Shown: in pieces, positions 35,684 through 43,501 of the stretch
How the letters are laid out: each line of letters begins with the position of its first letter
Position numbering within the stretch: position 1 is the stretch's first letter
Assembly (NCBI GenBank): GCA_003151115.1
Contig: PLWS01000004.1
Span: 62,001-126,000 of the forward strand
Direction of reading: 5' to 3'
From: Vulcanimicrobiota bacterium
GTDB taxonomy: Bacteria; Vulcanimicrobiota; Vulcanimicrobiia; Vulcanimicrobiales; Vulcanimicrobiaceae
DNA: 64,000 nt
Notes under the pieces: model-generated
What the model was told of the DNA's origin: nothing
Database searches by the model: none
What the model saw: only the letters and a program-made list of their open reading frames with translations
Made by a program: the position numbers and the translations under genes

Positions 35684-35745
35684 TCCCTTCGACTTGCGTT
35701 TCGCAACGCGAAACGCTGCTCAGGACAGGCTGGCTCAGGATGACA
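35684..35745 (+). repeat. Interspersed repeat, copy 7 (supplies the ABC ATPase stop codon)
   Basis: Hairpin CGTTTCGCAACGCGAAACG with CTCAGGACAGGCTGGCTCAGGATGACA. On the minus strand its TGTCATCCTGA gives the last codons and the TGA of the ATPase gene. Confidence 0.88.
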
Positions 35746-36397
35746 CCAGAAGTTTGCCGTCCTGGAGTTGGATCGAGCGATCGCACCACTTCGCGGCTTC
35801 GGGCGAATGCGTGGCCATCAAAATTGTCTGTCCGCGGTCGGCTATGTCGCGCAGGAGCTGAAGAACGGTGATCCCGGCGTGTGAGTCGAGATTGCCGGTT
35901 GGTTCGTCAGCCAAAACCAGCGCGGGTTTGTGAACGATCGCGCGCGCGACCGCGGCGCGTTGCGCTTGGCCTCCGGAAAGCTGCGAAGGATAGGCCGCGG
36001 CTTTGTCCGCGATGCCGACAGCTTCGAGCGCGGCGGCGACGCGCTCTTCCAGTTCTTTTTGTGGACAGCGTTGCAAAATGAGCGGTAGCGCAACGTTCCC
36101 GGCGACCGTCATAGCGGGCAACAAGTTGAAGAATTGGAAGACTGTTCCGATGCGGTCGCGCCGGAGTGCGGTGAGGCGCTCGTCATTCAGGCGGCTGGTC
36201 TCCTGTCCGTCAACCAAGACGCTTCCGGAGGTCGGCAAATCGATGCAGCCGGCTAAATTCAGCAGCGTGCTCTTTCCGCACCCGCTCGGACCGACCAGCG
36301 CCACCATTTCGCCCGGGGCGATCTCGCACGACACGCCGTCGAGCGCGCGCACGCCATCGTAGTCCTTCGTTACCGAGACCATCGCAAGGGCGCGCAC
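35735..36397 (-). CDS. ABC transporter ATPase (LolD/MacB type)
   Basis: 220-residue nucleotide-binding subunit with Walker A GPSGCGKST, Q-loop in FQFFNLLPAMTV, signature LSGGQAQRAAVARA, Walker B LVLADEPTGNLDSH and H-loop ATHSPE. It powers the FtsX-type permease encoded next to it, together forming an AttE-like exporter with the lipocalin-like protein. Start GTG 36397 or ATG 36382. The final Val-Ser-Ser and the TGA come from a repeat copy. Diverges from purF. Confidence 0.92.
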   Translation of the reverse strand: MRALAMVSVTKDYDGVRALDGVSCEIAPGEMVALVGPSGCGKSTLLNLAGCIDLPTSGSVLVDGQETSRLNDERLTALRRDRIGTVFQFFNLLPAMTVAGNVALPLILQRCPQKELEERVAAALEAVGIADKAAAYPSQLSGGQAQRAAVARAIVHKPALVLADEPTGNLDSHAGITVLQLLRDIADRGQTILMATHSPEAAKWCDRSIQLQDGKLLVSS

Positions 36398-36407
36398 GCC
36401 CGCCTTG

Positions 36408-36444
36408 TTCTCGGTGAGCTCCTGCGGGCCCGCTCAGCATGACA
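36408..36444 (+). repeat. Interspersed repeat, copy 8 (short)
   Basis: Truncated copy: GCGGGCCCGCTCAGCATGACA, between the divergent ATPase and purF starts. Confidence 0.7.
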
Positions 36445-36472
36445 AAACCTAGGCCTTCCGAACTAACGGCTC

Positions 36473-37840
36473 ATGTGCGGCGTCGCGGGAATCTATGCAC
36501 CGGGGCACGACGCGGCGCGGCTTGCTTTTTTTGCACTCTACGCGCTGCAGCACCGCGGACAAGAATCGGCGGGTATTGCCGCGGCGGACGGCGGCACGCT
36601 GCGTTCGCACAAAGAGATGGGTCTGCTCGGCGCCATTTTCGATGAAGAGAATCTGCGCGAACTGAACGGCTACATTGCCGTGGGACACACGCGCTATTCC
36701 ACTACCGGCTCTTCGATCGTCGTCAATGCACAGCCGTTGCTCGAGCAGAGCGTGCTCGGCGACTTTGCATTCGCGCACAACGGCAACATCACCAACACCG
36801 ACGAGCTGCGCGAGGCGCTTTCGCCGAGCGTGACGCTGCTGGCGACGTCGGACTCCGAAGTGATGGCGAAACTGATCGTCGAGGGCAGCGGCTCCATGAT
36901 GGATCGGATTACATCGCTGCTCGAGCGCGCGCGCGGCGCCTACTCGATCGCACTCTGTACTAAAGATGAGCTTTACGCGTTTCGCGATCCGTGGGGCGTG
37001 CGGCCGCTTTGCCTGGGGACCTACGGCGAGGGCGGCTACGTGGTCGCGTCCGAGTCGTGTGCGCTTTCGACGATCGGCGCGAACTACGTGCGCGAACTCA
37101 AACCCGGCGAAATCATCCGCATTTCGAAGGACGGCTTAGAGTCCGTGCTGGTGCGCCCCGGCGAGAAAACCGCTCTCTGCATGTTCGAGTACATCTATTT
37201 TGCGCGCCCCGATTCAAACTTCAGCGGCGAATCTGTCTACATGGCGCGCTACCGCATGGGGCGCGAACTTGCGCGCGAATATCCAGTCGAGGCCGACGTC
37301 GTGATGGCCGTTCCCGACTCGGCGATTCCGGGCGCCATCGGGTACGCGGCGGAAGCGCAGCTGCCCTATGTTGAGGGCCTCATCAAGAACCGGTACATCG
37401 GAAGGACGTTCATCAGCCCGGAGCAGCACATGCGCAGCCGCGGCGTTCATCTGAAATTCAATCCGGTCGTCGAGAATTTGAATCAGCAGCGCGTCGTAGT
37501 GGTGGACGATTCGATCGTGCGCGGAACGACCACCCCGCGTATCGTGGAGCTGCTGCGCGAAGCGGGCGCGTCGGAAGTGCACGTGCGGATCAGTTCGCCG
37601 CCGATCATGCATCCGTGCTATCTGGGCGTGGACATGGCGACGTACGACGAATTGATTGCGGCCAATCTCACGGTCGAAGAGATTCGCCAGCGTATCGGCG
37701 CCGATTCGCTAGGTTTTCTTAGCCTCGACGGTTTGGTCGCTTCGACCGGGCGCAAACGTGACGAGATGTGCTTGGGCTGTTTGACCGGCACGTATCCGAA
37801 CGTTCCCGCATGGCACCACTCGCGCGCGGCGCCGGTATAG
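36473..37840 (+). CDS. purF: Amidophosphoribosyltransferase
   Basis: First committed step of purine synthesis, making phosphoribosylamine from PRPP and glutamine. The nucleophilic cysteine is residue 2 (MCGVAGIYAPGH), with no propeptide. The N-terminal Ntn glutaminase shows LQHRGQESAGIA and HTRYSTTG, and the phosphoribosyltransferase domain has VVVDDSIVRGTTTPRI. Cys residues of an iron-sulfur cluster of the B. subtilis type are plausible (MCLGCLTG near the end, MFEYIYFARPDS region). A lipoprotein gene follows after three bases. Confidence 0.95.
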   Translation: MCGVAGIYAPGHDAARLAFFALYALQHRGQESAGIAAADGGTLRSHKEMGLLGAIFDEENLRELNGYIAVGHTRYSTTGSSIVVNAQPLLEQSVLGDFAFAHNGNITNTDELREALSPSVTLLATSDSEVMAKLIVEGSGSMMDRITSLLERARGAYSIALCTKDELYAFRDPWGVRPLCLGTYGEGGYVVASESCALSTIGANYVRELKPGEIIRISKDGLESVLVRPGEKTALCMFEYIYFARPDSNFSGESVYMARYRMGRELAREYPVEADVVMAVPDSAIPGAIGYAAEAQLPYVEGLIKNRYIGRTFISPEQHMRSRGVHLKFNPVVENLNQQRVVVVDDSIVRGTTTPRIVELLREAGASEVHVRISSPPIMHPCYLGVDMATYDELIAANLTVEEIRQRIGADSLGFLSLDGLVASTGRKRDEMCLGCLTGTYPNVPAWHHSRAAPV

Positions 37841-37843
37841 TAT

Positions 37844-39178
37844 TTGCGCCGCGCTTTGATCGCGGCCTTAGCTCTGTTTTCGTTGAGCGTATCTGCCTGC
37901 AGCGGCAATAATGCAGTTCGCGCAAGCGGCGCGCCGGATACGCCAAGTTTTGTCGACGCGTGCATTGGTGCGACGCCGCCGCCTACGCCCACGCTCACGC
38001 TTACGCCTGCGCTGGTCACGCAACCGCGCCTGCTCGCGAAAACGCCGATTCACGGCTTGATCGATTTGGGGCAGGTCAGCGCTGAAAGTATGCTCCAGGC
38101 TCCATACAACACGCTGTATTATGTCTGCCAGCGTCAGGCCGAAGTTTCCGGCATAGTCGTGAACGACACGTGGGCTGATCTGCAGCCTGATTACGCCGGC
38201 CAACCGCTCAACACGGCGGCGATCGACGGCGCGCTGCAGTTGGTTGAACGATACAATCGCTTTCCGGGGCGTGCGCTCGGCGTCCGTCTGCGGGTGTGGG
38301 CGGGCCTCTACGCACCGGAATGGGCCAAAGCGATCGGCGGTCCGGCGATCGACATCTGCGATCAAACTGCAGTTCCGCAGCCGGTACCAACGTCGGTGGC
38401 GCCGACGCCGTGCCCTGGCGTGGCCATCAGGACCGTCGGACGATTTTGGTCGGATGCGTACGCAGCAGCTTGGAGCGAGCTCCAGAAGCAGCTGGCGCTA
38501 AAGTACGACAACGATCCGTTCGTCACCGAGGTTTCGCTGAGCTCGTGCAGCACGCTGACGAGCGAGCCGTTCATTCAACCCGAGGACGACTATTCTCGTG
38601 CGAATATGCAGGCTGCCGGGTACACCGACGCCGGCTATCAGATCTGCTTGGCGCAGGCCGTATCGCGCGACTACGCTCCGAACTGGCACGCCACGCCGAT
38701 TGATTTCTCATTCAACCCGTTCCAGCTTATCGATCCGGCTCCGAAGCGCACCGACCTCGCCTTCACCGAAACCACGATCGACGCGTGCCGGGCGGAGCTC
38801 GGCAGCCGTTGCATCCTGCTCAACGAGACGATGGGAAAGTTCACGCCTGCACCGTCGCCGGCGCCCGGAGCAACTCCGTCGGGTGCCGCGGAATATTTTG
38901 CGATGTGGCAATACATGCACGACCGCGGCGGCACGATTGCCTTTGAGACAGCATCGCCGCCCAACCTCATGATCGCGTGGGGATCGAACCAAGCGGGTTG
39001 GGATGCAGCGGTGTCGATGGCTGCCGGCTACGGCGCATCGTCGGTCGAGCTGTTCCCGCCCGAGCGCTCGGGCGTACCGTGCACGGAGCCGCCCACGCGA
39101 CTATGGGTCCAGGGCTACACGTGTTTTAGCGATGCCATTATGGCCGGCTGGAAGAACCAGCTTACGCCGGCGAATTAG
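37844..39178 (+). CDS. Lipoprotein with glycoside-hydrolase-like TIM-barrel features
   Basis: 444 residues starting with TTG three bases after the purF stop. A lipoprotein signal (ALFSLSVSAC) leads to a region resembling GH42/GH-A barrels: VNDTWADLQPDYAG on an early strand, LGVRLRVWAGLYAPEWAKA, a central cysteine-rich insert, and GYGASSVELFPPE, where the Glu sits in the position of a nucleophile. It shares this pattern with the 741-residue lipoprotein at 43.5 kb. A secreted glycosidase or glycan-binding protein is likely, but the substrate is unknown. It overlaps the convergent panB by 17 bp. Confidence 0.68.
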   Translation: MRRALIAALALFSLSVSACSGNNAVRASGAPDTPSFVDACIGATPPPTPTLTLTPALVTQPRLLAKTPIHGLIDLGQVSAESMLQAPYNTLYYVCQRQAEVSGIVVNDTWADLQPDYAGQPLNTAAIDGALQLVERYNRFPGRALGVRLRVWAGLYAPEWAKAIGGPAIDICDQTAVPQPVPTSVAPTPCPGVAIRTVGRFWSDAYAAAWSELQKQLALKYDNDPFVTEVSLSSCSTLTSEPFIQPEDDYSRANMQAAGYTDAGYQICLAQAVSRDYAPNWHATPIDFSFNPFQLIDPAPKRTDLAFTETTIDACRAELGSRCILLNETMGKFTPAPSPAPGATPSGAAEYFAMWQYMHDRGGTIAFETASPPNLMIAWGSNQAGWDAAVSMAAGYGASSVELFPPERSGVPCTEPPTRLWVQGYTCFSDAIMAGWKNQLTPAN

Positions 39179-40004
39179 GGAAGCGTTTTTCCTTTACGTC
39201 TTCGGCGAATGCGCGCAGCGCTGCGGTAGCGTCCGTTCCGATCGACGCGTAGCGTTTGACGAAACTGGGTGAGTCCGGATACATGCCGAGCACGTCATGT
39301 AGCACGAGCACTTGCGAATCGCAGTGCGGCCCGGAGCCGATTCCGATCGTTGGAATGGTCAGCATCTCGGTGAGTTCTCGCGCGACTTCGTGATCGATCA
39401 CTTCGAGCACGATCGCATAGGCGCCGGCAGCTTCGATCGCGCGCGCGTCGGCGACCAGCCGTTCGCGGTTCTTGCGCATCTTGTAGCCGGGTCCCAGGCT
39501 TGCGGTTTGCGGCATGACGCCGATGTGTCCCACGACCGGAATGCCGGCGCTATAAATCGCGCGGATGCGATCGGCGACGAACGTACCGCCTTCCATTTTT
39601 ACCGAGCACGCGCCGCCGTCTTTCACCAAGCGGATCGCGTTGCGCGTGGCGTCTTCGTCGCTGACTTGGTACGAGCCGAAGGGCATGTCCACCATAATGT
39701 GTGCGCGCGATGTGCCGAGCACGACCGCTTTCGCGTGATGGACCATGTCTTCGATCGTTACGGGTGTCGTTTCGTCGTAGCCGAGGACGACGTTGCCGAC
39801 GCTGTCGCCGACGAGGATGACGTCGATGCCGGCTTGTTCGGCAAATTGTCCGAACGGCGCGTCGTATGCGGTCACGATTGGAAAAACCGTTCGCCCCTTG
39901 CGGCGTTTTATCGCGCCGGCGGTGACGCGCCGGACCGTTCCTTTTTCGGGCTCGTACGGGCGCGCGTTTTCGAGGACGTTCTTATGTATCGTGTGCGTAG
40001 CCAC
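39162..40004 (-). CDS. panB: 3-methyl-2-oxobutanoate hydroxymethyltransferase
   Basis: First step of pantothenate synthesis, transferring a one-carbon unit from methylene-THF to ketoisovalerate. The 280 residues include TAYDAPFGQFAEQAGIDVIL, VGDSVGNVVLGY (Mg-binding Asp), MVDMPFGSY, VKMEGG and the catalytic Glu region GAYAIVLEVI. The start is GTG 40004, giving an N-terminal extension of about 25 residues. A monocistronic gene here; panC is not in the window. Beta-alanine from the pyrimidine pathway is the other pantothenate precursor. Confidence 0.93.
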   Translation of the reverse strand: MATHTIHKNVLENARPYEPEKGTVRRVTAGAIKRRKGRTVFPIVTAYDAPFGQFAEQAGIDVILVGDSVGNVVLGYDETTPVTIEDMVHHAKAVVLGTSRAHIMVDMPFGSYQVSDEDATRNAIRLVKDGGACSVKMEGGTFVADRIRAIYSAGIPVVGHIGVMPQTASLGPGYKMRKNRERLVADARAIEAAGAYAIVLEVIDHEVARELTEMLTIPTIGIGSGPHCDSQVLVLHDVLGMYPDSPSFVKRYASIGTDATAALRAFAEDVKEKRFPNSPA

Positions 40005-40061
40005 AGCCGATGGGCCTTCTGTTGGCCGGGGAGATTGTCATTCCGACGCTGCGAGCGGGCT

Positions 40062-41219
40062 CTACAGCCGGTTGACCACGCCTATGAAAAGCAACGCTCC
40101 AATGCGTTCGTCGCGGATTGCAAAAATGAAGGCGTGGTCCACGATAAAAACAGGAGGATGGGGCGGAGATAGGCTTATTGCCAGCTTTGCGATCTCGACT
40201 GACGTCGCTGCCGCTGCGGTTGTTCCAGCCTCGTCCACGCGGACATACGAAGCGTGCTCGACATTTGAAATGCGTATGCCTCGTGCCGCGCGCATGTTCC
40301 TAAAATCGGCTTTCCACGAAAATGCATTGCCCATGCCGAGCGCGATTAACGGGCCATTGAGATTCTGTTGGAAACGCGCAGTAAAGCGAGGCACCAAAAC
40401 TCGCAAGTATTGAGGATGCATGACATGCATGTCATGCGCGAAGTTCGTCGCCGTAAGAGTCCTCAGCACGACCATCGCATTTTTTCCGTTGGGCAAGATA
40501 ATGTAGGCGGCAAACCCGCCTCGCCCATAGGTCATCCGCAGGACCCTATACGCCGCGTCTCTCGAAGTAGAAAACGTACCGACTTGGGACATCATTTGTA
40601 CCTTTGACTCCGTCCCATCTGCGTTGGTGAATCGGTGCGGCTCCGTTGCTGCTTTTTCGAACGGATGCGTCCAGTGTGCCTGAAATGCAAGCGCATTGGT
40701 GAGATAGATGAAATCAAGGGGATCCGTTCTATCGATAAGGTGAGGAATGAGTCCCAGCGTGCGCGCGTTTACCCACCGGTTGATCTGGATGGCCGCGCTC
40801 GGTTTGCCAAAGTTCACCGTCCGCGCTTCAGCGGAGTATCTATTTCGGAGCAAGGACGTGTAAGACGCAAGCGGAGGGTCGGGGGAACGCAGCCAGATGG
40901 CGTCTGCCAAGCCTAACTTTGCGTCCGAGTTACTTCGCGTTTCATGAATCAAGGCGGCATTCGAATCGGCTAGGTTCAGTTGCCGCCGCTGCTGTAGCGT
41001 CTGAAGGATTCCGTCCCGCGTCGCGCCGCGCGCACCATCCGCCGCCATCGACAGAGCTATGCCAATGCTGAGTGGGGAGATGAAAACGTTTCCGTTGTCT
41101 TGCGATGCGAGTCGCTGTAAAAGCGTGGTGCCGAAGGCGTCGTAGTTTGCCGGCGCCGGCGCTACTGCGGACGCGCTGAAACAAAGAACCGCTGCAGCGA
41201 GCGTTGCCCAACGTTTCAT
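40062..41219 (-). CDS. Secreted serpin 1 (inhibitory type)
   Basis: 385 residues from ATG 41219 with a signal peptide (VLCFSASAVAPA). Serpin marks are NVFISPLSIGIALSMAADGA, a breach/shutter region, YVRVDEAGTTAAAATS as the hinge of the reactive-centre loop and FIFAIRDERIGALLFIGVVN at the end. With E330 as P17, the hinge has G332 at P15, T333 at P14 and Ala at P12-P9, which is the inhibitory pattern. Canonical spacing places P1 at L346 and P1' at A347, suggesting a chymotrypsin- or elastase-like target. A CRP-like palindrome lies upstream. Confidence 0.88.
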   Translation of the reverse strand: MKRWATLAAAVLCFSASAVAPAPANYDAFGTTLLQRLASQDNGNVFISPLSIGIALSMAADGARGATRDGILQTLQQRRQLNLADSNAALIHETRSNSDAKLGLADAIWLRSPDPPLASYTSLLRNRYSAEARTVNFGKPSAAIQINRWVNARTLGLIPHLIDRTDPLDFIYLTNALAFQAHWTHPFEKAATEPHRFTNADGTESKVQMMSQVGTFSTSRDAAYRVLRMTYGRGGFAAYIILPNGKNAMVVLRTLTATNFAHDMHVMHPQYLRVLVPRFTARFQQNLNGPLIALGMGNAFSWKADFRNMRAARGIRISNVEHASYVRVDEAGTTAAAATSVEIAKLAISLSPPHPPVFIVDHAFIFAIRDERIGALLFIGVVNRL

Positions 41220-41248
41220 AAGGCGAAAAGCGATTGACAGCATCACGG

Positions 41249-41264
41249 TGTGACTTTGGTCACA
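41249..41264. promoter_or_regulatory. CRP/FNR-type palindrome
   Basis: TGTGA-CTTTGG-TCACA matches the CRP consensus TGTGA-N6-TCACA at all ten specified bases. It lies 30 bp from both the serpin 1 start and the divergent lipoprotein start, so it could regulate either. Confidence 0.6.
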
Positions 41265-41292
41265 GGTTGCCGCGTACATGCATTTCTCTACT

Positions 41293-41880
41293 ATGAGTCG
41301 CGCAGTAGTCGCCGTTCTAGCCTTCCTCGTGGCGAGCTGCGCGCACATGGTGCCGCCCGCACCGCTTCCGCCGCAGCCGCCGCAAGAAGCGAACCCAATC
41401 ATCATTATTAACGGGCGCCCGGAACGTTCGGCGCCGCGCGTCGTTCAGACGACGTCGCCGAAAAAGCGCGCTCCGGCTCCATCTGCAACGGCGGACGTGG
41501 TTGCTATTGGTTGGTCACTGCGTGATACACTCGTATGGGATGGAAGAACTGCTGCTCCAGGACATGCCGTACATCGAGTACCTCGACGGCAAGGCGTATC
41601 CGAAAGCCGTGAGTCCAAAGGCGAGGCACTCGATCGTTCAGGGCGCGGCGTTCACTATTTTAAGGCGATGCAGTGCGGGGATTGGCGTCGCGGGGACCGA
41701 GTGGGATTTCCGGCTTGGAGTTGCCGATGGAACGCAGACGATGTTCGTGCCGGACGTTGCCGTGCTCATGTTGGAACGCCTGCGCTTGCTGCCGGAGTCC
41801 GAGCGCGAGCAGCCTCCTTTCGCGCCGGATGTAGCGGTCGAAGTTCACTCGCCGTCGTACCGCCCCGCGTTCGCCGCTGA
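41293..41880 (+). pseudogene. Lipoprotein N-terminus running into the Uma2 gene (probable remnant)
   Basis: From ATG 41293 the first 75 or so residues look real: lipobox LAFLVASC, then a Pro-rich spacer and IIIINGRPERSAP. After about position 41520 the frame runs through the Uma2 gene out of phase and has the Arg-rich composition of a shadow frame. Either the lipoprotein lost its 3' end when the Uma2 gene arrived, or it is a short protein with an alternative end. Protein-level support is needed only for the N-terminal part. Confidence 0.35.
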
Positions 41881-42076
41881 AAAGATCGTGCGATATTTGC
41901 CGACCGGAGCTCTGCTAGTGCTCGATGTCGATCCGGTCCGGCGTGTCGTGGTGGCTCACTCCGCAAGTGGTGTTCGCACGTTCGGCGAAAGCGATCGTTT
42001 CGCACACGAAGCTACGCCGTGGCTTTCGTTCGACGTTGCGGAGCTGTTCAGCGATCTCGATTTATTGATGTCCTGA
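41540..42076 (+). CDS. Uma2-family (DUF820) PD-(D/E)XK protein
   Basis: 178 residues from ATG 41540 (MEELLLQDMPYIEYLDGK). The Uma2 pattern is present: ARHSIVQGAAFTIL, a core FVPDVAVLM, APDVAVEVHSPSYRP with the acidic active-site strand, and AAEKIVRYLPTGALLVLDVDP with the catalytic lysine. Uma2 proteins are restriction-endonuclease-fold proteins of uncertain biology that are abundant in cyanobacteria and soil bacteria, often as scattered single genes. No partner toxin or methylase is beside it. Confidence 0.82.
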   Translation: MEELLLQDMPYIEYLDGKAYPKAVSPKARHSIVQGAAFTILRRCSAGIGVAGTEWDFRLGVADGTQTMFVPDVAVLMLERLRLLPESEREQPPFAPDVAVEVHSPSYRPAFAAEKIVRYLPTGALLVLDVDPVRRVVVAHSASGVRTFGESDRFAHEATPWLSFDVAELFSDLDLLMS

Positions 42077-42083
42077 TCGCGCA

Positions 42084-42231
42084 GCCCTCGTCACGTGCGC
42101 TTACAGCGCATTGCTCAGGCGTGGTTCGACTGGGGCGCCTAATGGCGCCCGCTCACCATGACACCATTAGCCGCTCACCATGACACCATTAGCCGCTCAC
42201 CATGACACAAGGGCGCCCGCTCACCGTGAGA
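42084..42231 (+). repeat. Interspersed repeat, copy 9 with tandem tails
   Basis: Hairpin TGCGCTTACAGCGCA, GTGGTTCGACTGG, GGCGCC-TAAT-GGCGCC, then the tail CCGCTCACCATGACACCATTAG repeated about three times. It fills the gap before the convergent serpin 2 stop. Confidence 0.92.
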
Positions 42232-42234
42232 CCG

Positions 42235-43404
42235 TCAAACGCTTACCTTTAACCCCGGTATATTGTTAATCACGCCTATGAATAGCAGCGAGCCGGTCTG
42301 TTCGTCGCGCAGCGCAAAAATGAACGGGCGATTGACGATGAATTGCTTCGGTGGTTCCTGAATCGCCGTTGTGGTGATGGTGATTGACGTCGCGGCAGCC
42401 GCGGTCGTTCCTTTTTCATCTACGTGCACGTAGGCTTCGTGGCGTACGTCGGAGATCGTGAGTCCCGGCGGAGGCGTGTGCATGAGCGAGAAATCGGCCG
42501 CTCCGGTAAACGCGATGCCCATGCCGAGCGACTTTAACGTGTTTACGAGCGACGTGCTATATGTCGCCGTAAATTTCGGAAGCATGACCTGCAGGCGTTG
42601 CGCGGTCATGGACGAGGCGATGCCGTCGAAGTTCTTTGCGCTCAGGTAGCTGACGGCCATGGCCGTCGCCACGCTTGTGTTAGGAAGAATGACGTACGCC
42701 GCATAGCCGCCCTTACCGTACGGCATGCGTATGGCGGCAAAATATTTGCCATCGAGTTCTTTGAACATGCCAGTTTCCGACATGGTCAGAACTTCCGGTT
42801 TCGACCCGTCCGCGTTCGTGAAGGGGCGCGGCCGCGTATCGCTTTTCTTGAACGGTTGCGTCCAATCGGCTTTGAATGCGACCGCATTAGTGAGATAGGC
42901 GAAATCGGAACGCTGCGTTTGTGAGACGATCTTAGCGATGAGACCGAGCGTGTGGGCTTTGGTCCAGGCGTTGATGGCAGCGGCCGCAGACGGATTGCCG
43001 AACTGCAGTGCTTGCGCTTGCGCCCGGTACGCGGTCTTCAAGAGATTGACGTATGCGGGTTTCGGCGGAATATCTTGCCGCAGCCACAAGGCATTGGCGA
43101 CCGCGACTTGGGCGTCGTGGTTGTTCGCCAGCGCCGCTATAAGCGAGGAATTAGCCGGCGCGAATGCGCCGGTCGAGAAGCCCAGGGCGTTGGCGATCGC
43201 CGCGCGCGTCTGCCCGCGGGCTCCGTCGGCGGCCATGGAAAGCGCCATGCCGATGCTGAGCGGCGAGATAAAAATGTTTTGGTTCTTGGCCTGCGGCGCG
43301 AGTTTCTGCAGAAGTGCGAAGCCGAAGGCGTCGTAGTTGGCCGGCTTAGGTGCGGGTGCGCTCAGGGTGGCAAGCGCGAGCGCAAATATTAACCATCTCT
43401 TCAT
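42235..43404 (-). CDS. Secreted serpin 2 (inhibitory type)
   Basis: 389 residues with a short signal peptide (FALALATLSAPA). Serpin features match serpin 1 (IFISPLSIGMALSMAADGAR; NAVAFKADWTQPF; FIFALRDEQTGSLLFIGVIN). The reactive-centre hinge is DEKGTTAAAATS with E330 as P17, G332 at P15, T333 at P14 and four Ala at P12-P9, so inhibition by loop insertion is expected. Canonical spacing puts P1 at T346 and P1' at A347, different from serpin 1. The two genes are 1 kb apart on the same strand, paralogues with diverged specificity loops. Confidence 0.9.
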   Translation of the reverse strand: MKRWLIFALALATLSAPAPKPANYDAFGFALLQKLAPQAKNQNIFISPLSIGMALSMAADGARGQTRAAIANALGFSTGAFAPANSSLIAALANNHDAQVAVANALWLRQDIPPKPAYVNLLKTAYRAQAQALQFGNPSAAAAINAWTKAHTLGLIAKIVSQTQRSDFAYLTNAVAFKADWTQPFKKSDTRPRPFTNADGSKPEVLTMSETGMFKELDGKYFAAIRMPYGKGGYAAYVILPNTSVATAMAVSYLSAKNFDGIASSMTAQRLQVMLPKFTATYSTSLVNTLKSLGMGIAFTGAADFSLMHTPPPGLTISDVRHEAYVHVDEKGTTAAAATSITITTTAIQEPPKQFIVNRPFIFALRDEQTGSLLFIGVINNIPGLKVSV

Positions 43405-43450
43405 AGTAAAAAGAACGATTCTAGCAAGCAGGCCGTTACGCCCTTAACGC

Positions 43451-43465
43451 AAGTATGCGATACTT
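43451..43465. promoter_or_regulatory. Perfect dyad in the serpin 2 / lipoprotein divergent gap
   Basis: AAGTAT-GCG-ATACTT, a perfect 6-bp inverted repeat with 3-bp spacer, centred 54 bp from the serpin 2 start and 44 bp from the lipoprotein ATG. It is a candidate operator. Confidence 0.4.
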
Positions 43466-43501
43466 AACTCGACGGTGCGAGCCGGCACGGGGAGACGACA
43501 A

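Noticed and set aside
40035-40064. Possible inverted copy of the interspersed repeat
   Set aside because: TGTCATTCCGACGCTGCGAG only loosely resembles the reverse complement of the repeat, and no hairpin module is present.
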